NCBI RefSeq assembly: GCF_964340395.1
Contig: NC_135561.1
Location: forward strand, 9,493,732-9,536,231
Source: Glandiceps talaboti
Taxonomy: Eukaryota > Hemichordata > Enteropneusta > Spengelidae
DNA length: 42,500 bases
Direction: 5' to 3'
In this document: one piece after another, positions 11,058-22,373 of the stretch
Numbering within the stretch: position 1 is the stretch's first letter
How the letters are laid out: each line of letters opens with the position of its first letter
Program-made: the position numbers and the translations under genes
Notes under the pieces: generated by a model
Database searches by the model: none
The model's input: the letters and a program-made list of their open reading frames with translations, nothing else
Told to the model about the DNA's origin: nothing

Positions 11058-12005
11058 ATTCCGTCGCATTCCAGAGACTCATCGGACCATTACTGTAGTT
11101 CCTTTTCCTAGATCCTGTGTGATAGACTCGAATAATGTCAACATTACACCAGTGGACACACTTCTAGGGTAACTAAGGTTAGTAGCAAGGCAAAATAAAG
11201 TTGAAATGAACGGCATGATCCAAGCTTTCGTCAACAAAAGTGTATCGACTTCTCAGGATCTGTATTGCATAGACCATACATAGTACATCTTGAGACCTCA
11301 AGAGAGTGGTGGGCAACTTCGTCCCATCATGGATGTATGAGTGAACTCTCACTAATACATCCATGGTCCCGTAAACATGAGCCACAGTCAACAAGTTGTC
11401 CCACCGTTATCTCTTGCCCTCAAAGAGCCCTAAACTCTCCCAGCAACAATTCGGCCAAGTATGTCATATTGTAATAATAGGCTTTAAAATAAATGGTAGT
11501 ATTAAAGAATACAACCATGTACATTTTGTTCTAGAAATGAGCAGCCAAACGTCCCAGACCACAGGTATGGACCAACGCATCCATGATATTAATAGCATAA
11601 TTAAAATTGGGCGTCATATTTTTGTCTTTGTATCTTTAAAATGACCTCATCATAAATTACACTTTTGAATGGAATCCTGCGAAGATTTATCCTGAATTCT
11701 AATATATTATAATAGACAAACTTTAACTGAAATTCATCCTAGATAGAACCTGACTGACATGTACGTGTACATACAAACATGCCCATGGAAAGGCGTTTAA
11801 ATACTATAAAGTTACATCAAATTTTACAACTACAGTACAAATGTAGATAGGAGAGTCTTTGGAAATAGTTTGAGGGTACATCAGGAAGGTGTATAACAAA
11901 TGAGTGTCTTGTCCTCAGTCCTTCTATGTGATATGTTAACTTTAGTAGCAGTATTTGTTTTCTTTCAACGAACCCTTAATTAATGCATGGGTGAAAAATA
12001 AAGAA
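11058..12005. other. Non-coding stretch with a 17-bp hairpin
   Basis: No convincing exon. A compact hairpin lies at 11328-11365 (catggatgtatgagtga, four-base loop, tcactaatacatccatg; one mismatch). The overlapping short frames on both strands follow from this symmetry and are not supported as genes. Confidence 0.5.
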
Positions 12006-12165
12006 AATGTACATGTATAGCAGCTCCTTGGTTTATGGAATATTTTGGAATGAAATGCACCATACAGCTGAAAGGAATGTCTACATAAAATATCAAAATA
12101 ATCTTAGAAGCAAAATTTTACCACTGTCTATAGGACACTGCCACCTTCCATATATTCAATTCTTA
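12006..12165 (+). repeat. Dispersed direct repeat R2, copy 1
   Basis: It shares an ordered set of motifs with 13823-14000: 'atgtacatg', 'agcagct', 'gaatattttggaatgaa-tgca', 'atgtctaca-aaaatatcaaa', 'taatct', 'gacactgccacc' and 'ttctta'. Many substitutions separate the two copies, so the repeat is old. No ends or coding content are defined. Confidence 0.7.
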
Positions 12166-13822
12166 TTTATAAATTATGTGTTTATGATAAAATGCAATGC
12201 AATGTACACTGTATATATGCTACTTGATTTCTTGCTTACAACCCCCCCCCCCCCCCTGACAATGTATTGATGACCAGCCACAAAATATCAATGTACAACT
12301 ACTTGTACATGTACATTTAGTGATTGTGATATATACAGTAAAGCTCATTTAAAAAAATACCCTAATGTGTGCATAACAAAAGCATCTTGAGAGCACAACA
12401 AAAGCACTAATAATGCATTAATGCAATCATATGGTGTTGTGGAACAATCGATGTATCGTGAGGGAATTACCTGTATGCTAGCATTCCCAGCACACTATGA
12501 ATGATGTAACACCAGCACACAATGGGTGACCAGCATATGCTGAAAAGTAAATGAGAGCACATGATGTAAGTTATAATAACTACAGTATCATAATAAATAC
12601 AGACAGTGTGTGTATGTTGTTTTTTGTGCTTCCCATGATTATAAGTCATATGATGACACGCCTTGGCAATCATTAATTAAACCATCTATGGGTGCATTAA
12701 TGAATATTAACCTTCCGAGTTACAAATGATTCATGACATCTAACAAAAAATGGTCAAGTTGGTTTAATTATTTGCCTGGCCAACAGTGTGCCCTCTAAGC
12801 CAATTTGACATGCCACTGACACACACAACTTTGAGTGTTGCACCAAAATATGGTGTTCCCCTATCTCTTATTATGTGGTGACTCACAAGAAATGCCTGTT
12901 TTTCTCATTTTAACTCACATTCACAATAACAAAATTCGGTTATCATTAGAGAGCACACTGTTGGCCAATGCAAATAATAGCAAAACAAGAAATAAAGGTA
13001 CATGTTTGTGTACATGTTACCATGTATTATGTAAATTGTACACTGTTTTAACTTTGACTCAGTTAGTATGTATCTTCTTTTCTTGGGCAATTAAACTTAC
13101 AGGTCAAAAAAATATTGCAAATTATGTGAAAAAGGGGTGTGTACATGTACTTGCATCCTGTAGATCTACCCATGACCATGTTGTCCATCAGCTTCCGCAC
13201 AAGTTACAATTCTAAATTTGACCATTCTCTAAACCCCAGAGGGCGCACTACAGAGTCTGATTGCATCAAGACACTCTTTCATTGCCCTTCCTGTACACAC
13301 AGACTGGTGTTAAGAATTCTCCTTTCTAGGTAAAATCTGACATATAACCAAGTACAAACATTAAACAGTTTCTAGACATGTTCGTGTATATGATACAACA
13401 CTGGTAATCCAACCTTTGGTTTACTAAGATAAATGCAAACTAAATCTATTGTTCTTCAATATGGTAGATTACACATGTGGGCAATAGCTGCATGTTCCTC
13501 AGGACCACTGTTGTGTGATCCTTGGGATCAACAGAGTGTAAACATTTGAAGTCCCAAAGAGCACTGTACACAGCAAGTTCATGGAACTCTAAATGAACTA
13601 GTTTTCAGAGAAGCCTCCCTACTGAGACTATAATTAAACGAACATCCATTCAATATCTTATAAATATCACATATCACTGTTGTATCAACATGTTGTGTCA
13701 ATACTATTACTAGTAGTTTTAGTTTGTGTCTTATCTTAGAAAACCAATGGCTCAACTACCAGGGTAGTAACTTAACTGTTGTGTTCTCTTTCTCATTTTT
13801 TGACAGGAAGTTGCAAAGAGGG
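12166..13822. other. Non-coding stretch
   Basis: It contains a C-run (12242-12256), several TGTACATGTAC-like palindromes (for example near 12305 and 13140) and short chance frames such as 12835-13215. That 126-codon frame has no domain I recognise and no clear splice sites. Nothing else is supported. Confidence 0.5.
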
Positions 13823-14000
13823 AACATGTACATGACATGTAGCGACTAGCAGCTGCGTGAATATTTTGGAATGAATTGCACAATACAGAGATACACGTAG
13901 GTATGTCTACACAAAATATCAAAGTAATCTGACAAGAAAAAATGTTACTACTGCCTTGGGACACTGCCACCATCCTTATGCTGTTCTTATACAATGTATG
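13823..14000 (+). repeat. Dispersed direct repeat R2, copy 2
   Basis: The partner of the block at 12006-12165, in the same orientation about 1.8 kb downstream. Both copies lie upstream of the zinc-finger exon. Confidence 0.7.
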
Positions 14001-15147
14001 TATACATGTACTTGGTTCCTCAAAGATGTATGGTTACTTGTGTAGGCGCCAAAAAATTATGTGTTTCCGATGGCCTCAGATAATAGGTCATATTGTATTG
14101 TAAATCATAATACTTTCCCTTTACTGTACTCTTTCACTTGTGGTCTACAGCCCTCAGTCTCCAGACTGTGGTGGTGTACATTTGTAGATTGTATTAGCCT
14201 AAGTGCACTTTGTTGTTTGTGAGTGTAACCTACCTGTAGACTTGAAAGACTAATGCTACTACACTATTTCTGCTATCCTAACTGATTAGTTGATTTTTTA
14301 AATTTTTGCTCGATTGAAAATAAAAAAAATACAAAATGGCCATGGGGGGGGGGGGGGGGGGGGTGTTACATGTACATACAACAGTATAATACACTAGAGT
14401 GTACATGTACAGTTTGTATGTGTACATCTGTACATTGAGACATTAGGTAGCTCAATGAAACACTCAGTTAATACTTACATTACAACAAAACATTTGAATG
14501 TATATTAATAATAATTTGTTACTCCAACAATAAAGTGGAGATGGCCATGTAACCATGTAGTTTGGAACTAGACTAGTAACCATACATTATGAGTAATATG
14601 TCTTGTTTCAGTTAGTAGAAAACCAAGAGATTGTAATATATTTGGCCACTATGAGCATCATTTGGAAGCAGTTTCTAGGTTACAATTAATATGACACTGC
14701 GTACCATAGCCTCCTTTCAAAAAATATCACCATTTTTCAGTGCTTTATAATGGAAAAGTTGATAACATTTTCAACCAGTCAAATTTTATCTCAGCAATTG
14801 TGTCAGATACATGTAGGATCTCACAGAGGTGTCTGAGTCACAAGTTATGTCATTACTGTATACTGCAGTAATTGTAGTGCTTAAGTTCTCCCATGATCTG
14901 ACAGTGTTTTTGCTAAGGGTGGTAAGTAGGTAAAATCTACCAGCATTCCCCAAGTCATTTTAGCATGGTTTCCAAATAAAATTATCATAAATTCTAAGGT
15001 GAAATACTGGTACTTTCACTCCTTTCTCTCATTGTGATAACGCAATTCCCCAACTTTAACTAAAACATTTTGTGACACTACTTTTAAAAATGATTATAAA
15101 GTGGGTACCTGGAATATGGCATATTATTCTCATAATGAGGTCACATC
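14001..15147. other. Non-coding stretch upstream of the zinc-finger exon
   Basis: AT-rich sequence with a G-run of about 20 (14345-14364) and TACATGTAC-type palindromes. It is probably intron or upstream flank of the zinc-finger gene. No exon, TATA box or CpG cluster could be singled out. Confidence 0.45.
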
Positions 15148-15516
15148 AAAGTGGCACAAGCTGAGTTTTATGGGATGTAATTTTTTAACTAAATTTTTGT
15201 GCATATTAAAGGTACTCATAGTATTCTACTTATTTACTAATGTATACTACATGTACACCATCACTTGCAATTGACTGAACTTAAACCAGGTATTAGGATA
15301 TAACTTATAAAAACGATTTGATAATTTATTATAAAATGTACAGGAACTTCCTACCTTATGCAATTAATAGTTCTAATAATGCCAGAACATGAATTGCAAT
15401 GTATAGAAAACATGTGCTCTGGCATTAACATTATACAAGTAGATATAGTTTAAATGTATTTTTTGTAAATACTTTCACTCAAGTAAAAAGTTTATAAACT
15501 CAGTTTGTGTCACTTT
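15148..15516 (+). mobile_element. Old MITE family R1, copy A
   Basis: The start, aaagtggcacaagctgagtt, and the reverse complement of the end (ttaaagtgacacaaactgag) form terminal inverted repeats. The body matches 20113-20463 and the split copy at 20464-21500 (ggtactca, attgactgaac-taaacc, gatataact, aatgccaga, ttcacttgagtaa). It has no coding content. It lies immediately upstream of the splice acceptor of the zinc-finger exon, so it is probably intronic. Confidence 0.75.
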
Positions 15517-15565
15517 AAACCCCAGCCAGTGAATCTTATGTTAGTCTTTTATTTTTGTTTTCCAG

Positions 15566-15785
15566 GTCTGTACATGTACATGGAGATCAGTTCATATGAT
15601 GAAAAGTGATATCACAGATGTGGAATTCTATTCTTGCTAAGATGTTGAACAGATTTTATAGCCGAGGATAAACTGCAGTAGCTGAAGACAGACAAGGACC
15701 AATATATGTTCCTACATAATATTTGCAAACTAGTGATGACAGGGGAGCAGTAATTCAACATTCTGTCTCTCAGAAATCTATCAAG
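15566..15785 (+). promoter_or_regulatory. 5' leader of the zinc-finger exon with four upstream ORFs
   Basis: A pyrimidine-rich tract ending in tttgttttccag (AG at 15564-15565) is a good splice acceptor, so this leader probably begins at 15566 and an untranslated exon lies further upstream. Four short upstream ORFs precede the main start: 15574-15609 (11 codons plus stop), 15596-15640 (14), 15618-15671 (17) and 15706-15753 (15). An in-frame TAA at 15717-15719 shows that the main frame does not extend upstream in this exon. Whether the uORFs act on translation is inference. Confidence 0.55.
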
Positions 15786-18700
15786 ATGGCTGAATTTTTT
15801 GACAGCTTACTTTGGGGAGATGACAAAATTCTCAGTTCTACAGATGAGCGGTTTTGTGATATTGGTGTTCAAACTGTAAATACAGGGTATGATATTGGTT
15901 TAGAATTCGGGACAAGTGACAAGGACATTGTGTATTCCCTGAGAAGCAGACTTAGTGTAAATCCAACAAACTCAAAAACTCCATTTTTCAAAAGAAAGGG
16001 CATTAAGTTTCATACTGACAGCCGTACTGTGAAATGTTCTTTTTGTAGAAACACCCTTCCAGTAAAAGTACATATTTCAGTCTATGTGGATGAACTGAAG
16101 GGTAAAGAAAATAATATTCTAAAAGAGAACATCCCAACCTTGCAAAACCCTTTGACAAGACACTTGAATGGCGGTAGAAGTGACCATGAAGTAACACTGA
16201 ATGAAAAATCCACTGAAGTCTTATCAGCTACCATTCCACAACCTTGTTCCTTTGTTAATGCTACAGATTCAAAGACCTCACGGAAGCTGAGAAGAATTTT
16301 GCCTCAACCAGACACATGTGCAGTAGAACACCAACCCATTAACAATGTCAACAAATCAACTGTGTGTGATGTCACTGCTCCAACTCAGATTTTCCCATTT
16401 ATACCAGTGATGCCAGAAGACATATTCCTGCAAATTGCAGGACCATTAGATAATACTGGGCTGATCAGACCTTCTTTACATGTGGACAGACCAGTGCCTC
16501 CTCAAGTTTCTATGGAAACACCAGAAACCACAAGGTCCACCAACATGGGGAAAGATGTTAATGATCACAATGGGGTGGTGCCAGTGAGTATATCTATAGC
16601 TAATGATACTTTGACAGCTGACATAAATATTGAGGAAGGGAAGCCAGCTAATGTGACCCAATCTTGTGACATCAAATGTGAGAGAAGAGTTGAGAAAGAA
16701 GAAGAACCAGCTACGGTGGTGCCAGTGGCAGACTTTAGCTTTAATACCAATGTTATGAGTAAAGGATTGATTGAAGATTTCACAGGGAAGGTCTCCAGAC
16801 ATGGAAGTGAGGAGACTCAGGAGAGTAACAATGGAAATAAATCAATCCCAGTCGGGGATTCCAGACATGGAAGTGAAGAGAATATGGATGGAATTGAATT
16901 AATCCCAATGATGAACTGCAGACATGGAAGTGAGAAGAGTGACAATGTATATGAATTGAAAGGCCGTGAGGAGAATATGCAAGTAGCTAAATTGATCCCC
17001 ACTGGACACTCCAAACAAAATGATGTAAAACATGTTGAGGTAGTCCAGGAACAAAACATCAAATTGGAGAGAACTGATGTATTTCAAGAAGCAGACAATA
17101 TTGTGTCAGGTCTACATAGCAACCATTTTGTTGTTAAATCTGAAGAGAGTGGTGAATTGGGAGTTTTACTTGAAGATGTTGGCACAGAATGCAACAATCA
17201 AGGAAAATCCCTACAAGAAAAGGAAATAGAAAATTCTCAAGATAAATATATTATAGCCAGGGGTGCACAGGTGATAAAAACAAGTATGAAAGGGAGGAGT
17301 TTAGAACTGGAATACATCAAAGATGAGAATGAAGGTCATACAAGTGAAGCAAGTTTAGAACTGGAATGCAGCAGCAAAGAAGATGAAGACAGTACAAGGG
17401 AAGTGGACCAGCCAAACCAAAATGAAATCAGCTCAGAAATAGTAACGGACAGAGAGCAAACTGATGTGTTACTACAAATGATAATTGCTAAAGAATCAGG
17501 AATGAAATCTTCAACACCAAATATCAGAAAAGGACCAAGTGCTTCTTACAAGGGTGGTATAAAAGGCAACATACAGAAGATATTCAAATGTACAAAATGT
17601 CCAAGAGAATACAAACATAAAAACAGCCTGACTAAACATATTAAGAGCATACATGGTATGAATGGAAAAGTACTATATGATGGAGGACCCTTCATGCAAT
17701 GTGATGAATGTTCCCACTGGTTTACAAGTCCTGAGGACTTAGATAAACATTGTGTTGAGGTACATGAAGAAAAGCAATGTGAATCATGCCAAATGGTTAT
17801 ACCAGGAATACGTAATCTGGAGAACCACTCAAACCGACATGATTCTAATCCAGCACTACTTGAAGATCAGCCAGAGAAGTGTCCTAACTGTGCAAGGTGG
17901 TACATCTTTAAGGACCATACCTATAAATGTAAGGCAATCAAACAAACATCATACCACTGTGACAAGTGTGACTTGTACTTCAAAGCTCAACAGAAACTCT
18001 CCCATCACATCAATGTTGTACATGTACAAAATATGACATATCAATGTGCACACTGTACAACAAAATCCTATCAGCAAGATTGGCAGCTAAGGAATCACAT
18101 AAAACAATCCCACTTGCAGGATTATGTCATGAAGTGCAAGATATGCTACAAGAGATTCAAAAACAAATTAGTCCTCCAAACTCATGTGAAATCCCATAAA
18201 AGACAACAATACCCATTTTATTGTGGCAAATGTCGCAAAGGTTTTTGTGAAGAGAGCCTACTTCTCAGTCATACATGTGTTGTTGACAATGTCTTGCGCT
18301 GTGGAGAATGTTCAGCCAAGTTTACTAACGTGTTGTCTCTTCAAAAACATTTGACCAAGCATCGCTCTGCAAAAGATGGCAACATTAAAAGCTATGGTTG
18401 CAACAAGATTTTCATGAATAGAAATGAACTTGTGGATCATGCAAACAACCTTAAAGATAACAAAAAGTATTCTTGTAAAATCTGTCGTAAACTCTACTAT
18501 ACAGAAGGAGGTTTGTTATTTCATACGATGCGGTTTCACAAACGAGGAAACAATGTTTGTAGTATTTGTTCAAAAGTTTTCATTAGCAAACTTTTGCTTA
18601 TAAATCACACAAGAGTTCATTATCAAGATGACAACAGATTTCACTGTGATGAATGCAAAAGCAGTTTTGCACATACAAAGGGTCTACGGGAACACTATTG

Positions 18701-19451
18701 TGTCCATGGAGAAAAGAAATTCCAGTGTGACGTATGTGGAAAAAAGTTCCACAAGAAGAACAAGCTTCAAATGCATGTAAAAATGGTACATGATAGAGAT
18801 AAATTGAAGTTTCGTTGTAAAATTTGTGAAAAACGTTATGGAGACAGCTTGCATCTAAAATATCACATGGCCAGACATACAGGGAAGAAATCTATTCAAT
18901 GTGAACTATGCCCTCGAAGCTTTGTGTGTAAGTACAATCTTAAAAGACACATGGAAACTGTGCATACCAGAACAGTTGGAGACCCACTCCGATGTAGTGT
19001 CTGTGAAGTGGAGTTTGAGACTCTAACCCAACTAAAGCTCCACGCAACAGAGCACAAAGAAACAAACTACTGTGAGCAATGCAACAAAAGCTTTAGTTCA
19101 GACCATTTTATGCAGTTACATCACAAGAAACATACAAATAAGCAAGACTATTTGTGTGATGTATGTGGTAAAAGAGTGCTTTCATTAACAGCATTGATTT
19201 GCCACAAGAAAGCACATGAATATGACAAAAAAACACCTAAACAATTCCAATGCAAAGAGTGTGAGAAGAGATTTATCTCGGCAACATCTCTGAAAACACA
19301 CCGTACTGTGATGCATACACATACAAATGAAAAAGTATTTTTGTGTGATGAATGTGGTAAGAGTTTTTTATCACCTGCTGCTTTGTATTCCCACAAGAGA
19401 ATACATGCATCAAAAGAAAAGATGGATGTCACCAAAACCACTCCAGAGTAA
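15786..19451 (+). CDS. Multi-C2H2 zinc-finger protein (21 finger units), probable nuclear DNA-binding factor
   Basis: This is an uninterrupted 1221-codon frame. I start at ATG 15786, the first ATG after the in-frame TAA at 15717; its context is good (A at -3, G at +4). Residues 1-600 lack a recognisable BTB, KRAB, SET or ZAD domain and look mostly disordered and Glu/Ser-rich. They contain a lone Cys84-x2-Cys87 pair and three Arg-His-Gly-Ser-Glu motifs at about 338, 360 and 379. Residues 602-1207 hold 21 C2H2 units. Eighteen keep C-x2-C-x12/13-H-x3/4-H. Three are altered: the unit at 699 ends in Cys, the unit at 813 has His-x-Cys, and the unit at 872 lacks the first Cys and last His. Linkers are mostly not TGEKP, with one HTGKK. 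C2H2 arrays normally bind DNA in the nucleus; the target here is unknown and I do not recognise an orthologue. Stop TAA is at 19449-19451. Confidence 0.93.
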   Translation: MAEFFDSLLWGDDKILSSTDERFCDIGVQTVNTGYDIGLEFGTSDKDIVYSLRSRLSVNPTNSKTPFFKRKGIKFHTDSRTVKCSFCRNTLPVKVHISVYVDELKGKENNILKENIPTLQNPLTRHLNGGRSDHEVTLNEKSTEVLSATIPQPCSFVNATDSKTSRKLRRILPQPDTCAVEHQPINNVNKSTVCDVTAPTQIFPFIPVMPEDIFLQIAGPLDNTGLIRPSLHVDRPVPPQVSMETPETTRSTNMGKDVNDHNGVVPVSISIANDTLTADINIEEGKPANVTQSCDIKCERRVEKEEEPATVVPVADFSFNTNVMSKGLIEDFTGKVSRHGSEETQESNNGNKSIPVGDSRHGSEENMDGIELIPMMNCRHGSEKSDNVYELKGREENMQVAKLIPTGHSKQNDVKHVEVVQEQNIKLERTDVFQEADNIVSGLHSNHFVVKSEESGELGVLLEDVGTECNNQGKSLQEKEIENSQDKYIIARGAQVIKTSMKGRSLELEYIKDENEGHTSEASLELECSSKEDEDSTREVDQPNQNEISSEIVTDREQTDVLLQMIIAKESGMKSSTPNIRKGPSASYKGGIKGNIQKIFKCTKCPREYKHKNSLTKHIKSIHGMNGKVLYDGGPFMQCDECSHWFTSPEDLDKHCVEVHEEKQCESCQMVIPGIRNLENHSNRHDSNPALLEDQPEKCPNCARWYIFKDHTYKCKAIKQTSYHCDKCDLYFKAQQKLSHHINVVHVQNMTYQCAHCTTKSYQQDWQLRNHIKQSHLQDYVMKCKICYKRFKNKLVLQTHVKSHKRQQYPFYCGKCRKGFCEESLLLSHTCVVDNVLRCGECSAKFTNVLSLQKHLTKHRSAKDGNIKSYGCNKIFMNRNELVDHANNLKDNKKYSCKICRKLYYTEGGLLFHTMRFHKRGNNVCSICSKVFISKLLLINHTRVHYQDDNRFHCDECKSSFAHTKGLREHYCVHGEKKFQCDVCGKKFHKKNKLQMHVKMVHDRDKLKFRCKICEKRYGDSLHLKYHMARHTGKKSIQCELCPRSFVCKYNLKRHMETVHTRTVGDPLRCSVCEVEFETLTQLKLHATEHKETNYCEQCNKSFSSDHFMQLHHKKHTNKQDYLCDVCGKRVLSLTALICHKKAHEYDKKTPKQFQCKECEKRFISATSLKTHRTVMHTHTNEKVFLCDECGKSFLSPAALYSHKRIHASKEKMDVTKTTPE

Positions 19452-20112
19452 AAGCATGCAAGATAATTTATAATGTGAGAACCTCTGTAAACTTACATTC
19501 CTAATAGTAATACTATTTAAGATTGTTGAAGTCTGTTTACTACAGCTTCTCTTCAACACGTACAAAGGCCAAAGTATAATGAGTAACAATGAAGTATTAA
19601 AGCACTTTCTGTATGTGCTATGCTCATTTGCAGCTTTCATATCAAGTATACTTTTTCAATAGGTTTATTTACAAGTCTAGCATATGGCCTTTCTAATGTG
19701 GACAATTAGCAAATGAATCATTATACTTTTACACTTGATATGGATGTTTAAGTGATTGTGGTACATACAGAAAACACTTTACTTTGGTGTTATGGGTCGT
19801 AGTACTGATACAGATGATCGATCTTCAGAAATTGCCAGCACAACTTATCTGTAATGTTTGAGCCTTTGAGGTTTGCATCAAACAATACATCATATTTGTA
19901 CCAGAAAAGTCAAGATCAGTACAGTCTATTTGTTTCGACTCTGGAAAATCAATTTAGCATCAATATAACATTACACCTTGGCTGTCCTTGGGGTAACATT
20001 GTGTCAGTCACAATGTCTGATGTTAATGTAAAACAAGGAAACACCAGCTTTACACTGTTAAAAAGGGGGACTCTGAGAATCATTTAGGTTTGTGAAAATA
20101 CTTTGTTAAACT
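19452..20112 (+). other. 3' flank of the zinc-finger gene with candidate poly(A) signal
   Basis: An ATTAAA hexamer at 19596-19601, followed by the GT-rich 'ctgtatgtgc', is a plausible poly(A) signal 145 bp after the stop. The rest is non-coding AT-rich DNA. The 77-codon frame at 19854-20087 has no recognisable domain. Confidence 0.4.
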
Positions 20113-20463
20113 TAAAGGTACAGAAGCTGTATTAAATACATTTTGGGGCACAGTTTTTACTGCATATTTAAAAGGTACTCACGGACATATACTTACTGAA
20201 GCACACTTAACCACCACTCAATTGACTGAACTCAAACCTGGTATCAAGATATAACTTATAAATGATCTGATGACGTAATTGATCATACACATAAAAAATG
20301 TTCAAGACATCCATACCATGCAATCAGCTGTTCTAACAATGCCAGAAGACAATCATAATGTTATAGAAGACATGCATCAACATTAATAGTATACTGGAAT
20401 GTGGTTTTATTCAAGTATTTTCACTTGAGTAATTTACTTACAAAATCAGTTTGTACCACTTTA
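20113..20463 (+). mobile_element. MITE family R1, copy B
   Basis: The second member of the R1 family. It starts near ttaaaggtacagaagctg and ends in cagtttgtaccacttta, the ends being imperfect inverted repeats. It abuts copy C directly, forming a tandem dimer just downstream of the zinc-finger gene. Confidence 0.72.
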
Positions 20464-20520
20464 TAGATACTCAAGCTGTGTTACTACATTATGGGGCAGG
20501 ATTTTTGCTGTATATTTAAA

Positions 20521-20856
20521 GCGACCATATGGATGACGAATTAGATATTTATTTTGGATTTTCAATTCATGAAACAACTCTACTGTATGGATTTATTACT
20601 AGGAAAAACTGTGAAACAACATATACTAAATCCTTGCTTGTAACGCAATACGTCGCAAAAAAAAAAAAAAAAAAATTAAATATGTGTAAAATATTTGTTA
20701 TTGTGTGTGCAATAACAAATTTCTAAAACAGGTTTTAGCTTTTTTCAACTTGTTGAGTTACAAGCATGGACTTGGCTGATGCTATTTCACATTGTTTTTA
20801 CAAGTAGGAAAGCATAGTAGTGGGGAAAAATCCAAATTTGTCATCCATATGGCCAT
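20521..20856. mobile_element. 336-bp TIR element nested in R1 copy C
   Basis: The inner ends are CCATATGGATGAC-AAT in inverted orientation (left end at about 20525, right end complement at about 20852). TAAA flanks both sides (20517-20520 and 20857-20860); TTAA is also possible, so the duplication length is uncertain. R1 copy B gives the empty site (catatttaaaaggtactc). It carries an A-run at 20658-20676 and no transposase; the 65-codon frame inside is not convincing. Confidence 0.72.
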
Positions 20857-20910
20857 TAAAAGGTACTCACAGTATTCTACTAACTTGTGCATACATAACC
20901 ATCAGTTTTA

Positions 20911-21282
20911 TAGCTAAAATGATGTAAGCTTGGTGTTTCACTCATGGGACTTTATGTTTTTGACACAAAGACAGACACATTTCAACTCTAGACTAACAAT
21001 AACAGAGACACAATAAACACTGCAGGATCATTTGCCCAATCACACTGAACACTGATAAGCATTGCTATTCTTTCACAGTGCAGTAAAAACAGGTTTCTAA
21101 TGAAAGCATTACACATGGACTTAATGACTTAATGATAATCAACATTTCAACTTGACTACTTCTACATCCCAACTGTTCACAGCACCTGTGTAATTGTTTC
21201 TTTTGCATTAGAAGATGTCTGATGGTGTGTAATAAATGTCATGTTACATGAGCACAACACCAAGCCAACATCATTTTAGCTG
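20911..21282. mobile_element. 372-bp MITE with TA duplication nested in R1 copy C
   Basis: The terminal inverted repeat is TAGCTAAAATGATGT--GCTT at the left, and the complement of the right end is CAGCTAAAATGATGTTGGCT. TA flanks it at 20909-20910 and 21283-21284. Copies A and B have the matching uninterrupted stretch (ccatcacttgcaattgactg in A). The TA target and end type suggest a Tc1/mariner-like source. Its end sequence differs from the MITE at 1175, so this is a separate family. Confidence 0.78.
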
Positions 21283-21500
21283 TAACTGACTAAACTCAAC
21301 CCTTTTATTAAGATATGACTGATCAATTACCTAGTACAATTTTTTTGCACATATTTAATGTGGAGGAAATCCCTACTATGCAGTGAAGTGTTCTGAAAGT
21401 GGAATAGCACAATTATAATGTCTTAGAAAACTACAATCAAGGTTTTCCATAAGTAACTACTTGAGTAAAAAAAAATTATAAACTTGGCTTGGTCCATTTT

Positions 21501-22116
21501 AATGTTATACATGAACTAATAACCGACCAGACCAGGAGGTTTTTTTGTTTCCTTGTTGTTTTTGGGTGTTTTGAAAATTTTGTATCTGGTTAAAAAAAGC
21601 CACTAGTACATGTACCTACTAGACAACACTAAAAAACCAAAGCAAAAAACGAAAACAAAATAAAAACTTTTCATTTCTAAAGAATTGGGGTAAAAGTTGT
21701 ATTTAACGTTATGAGTTTTCATGATAGGAAACAGATGATGTTATCAGCCAAATTGTGTGACATATGGAGAAATATTCGCCTCTCCTGTTTTTGTGACATA
21801 AAATGGTACACATATCCATACTGCCATACATAGGCCACTGTGATGTTATTGTTATCATTTTTCAAGTTGAATTCAAGATAATTGTTATTAGTTTCTGCTT
21901 ATAGAATCAAAGTTTTATTTGTTTTGAAATGTCAGGTGTAAAAGTGTACATAGAAATGGGAGCCACCTTTCAAAGTTACAGGTCACAAAACCAGATACTG
22001 TCTTCATATGATCTGTTGTTTCTCTTTTAAAAATGAAATTAAATGTTTTTCTGTTTCTGTATCTTTCTAATTTTGATTCAAATGAATGTGAATGGTTGGA
22101 TATAAAAAAATCTACA
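21501..22116. other. Non-coding stretch
   Basis: AT-rich sequence with A- and T-runs. No exon, repeat or RNA gene was recognised. Confidence 0.5.
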
Positions 22117-22339
22117 CACACACACACACGCGCGCGCATGCATGCATAAACGCATGCTCACACAAACATACACATACATACATACATACATACATACATA
22201 CATACATACATACATACATGTGTACATGCATACATACATACATACATACATACATACATACATACATACATACAAACATACATACATACATGCACGCACA
22301 CGCATACATACATACATACATACATACATACATACACAC

Positions 22340-22370
<31 letters not shown>
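22117..22370 (+). repeat. Compound (CA)n/(CATA)n microsatellite
   Basis: A CA tract and CGCG bases lead into a long CATA array with scattered CA, TG and GCAC interruptions. The overlapping His-Thr-Tyr-Ile and Met-Tyr-Val-Cys frames on both strands are repeat artefacts. Confidence 0.95.

Positions 22371-22373
<3 letters not shown>

Larger units (their letters stand above)
20464..21500 (+). mobile_element. MITE family R1, copy C, split by two insertions
   Basis: The third R1 copy starts 'tagatactcaagctgtgtta' right at the end of copy B. It is interrupted at 20521-20856 and again at 20911-21282 by two different inverted-repeat elements. Removing both restores the R1 order seen in A and B: 'tgtatatttaaaaggtactc', then 'ccatcagttttaactgacta', then 'attaagatatgac' and 'tacttgagtaaa'. 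Confidence 0.72.

Noticed and set aside
15723-15785. N-terminal extension of the zinc-finger frame from a TTG at 15723
   Set aside because: A eukaryotic start should be ATG. TAA at 15717 closes the frame just upstream and ATG 15786 has a good context, so the protein is taken as 1221 residues.
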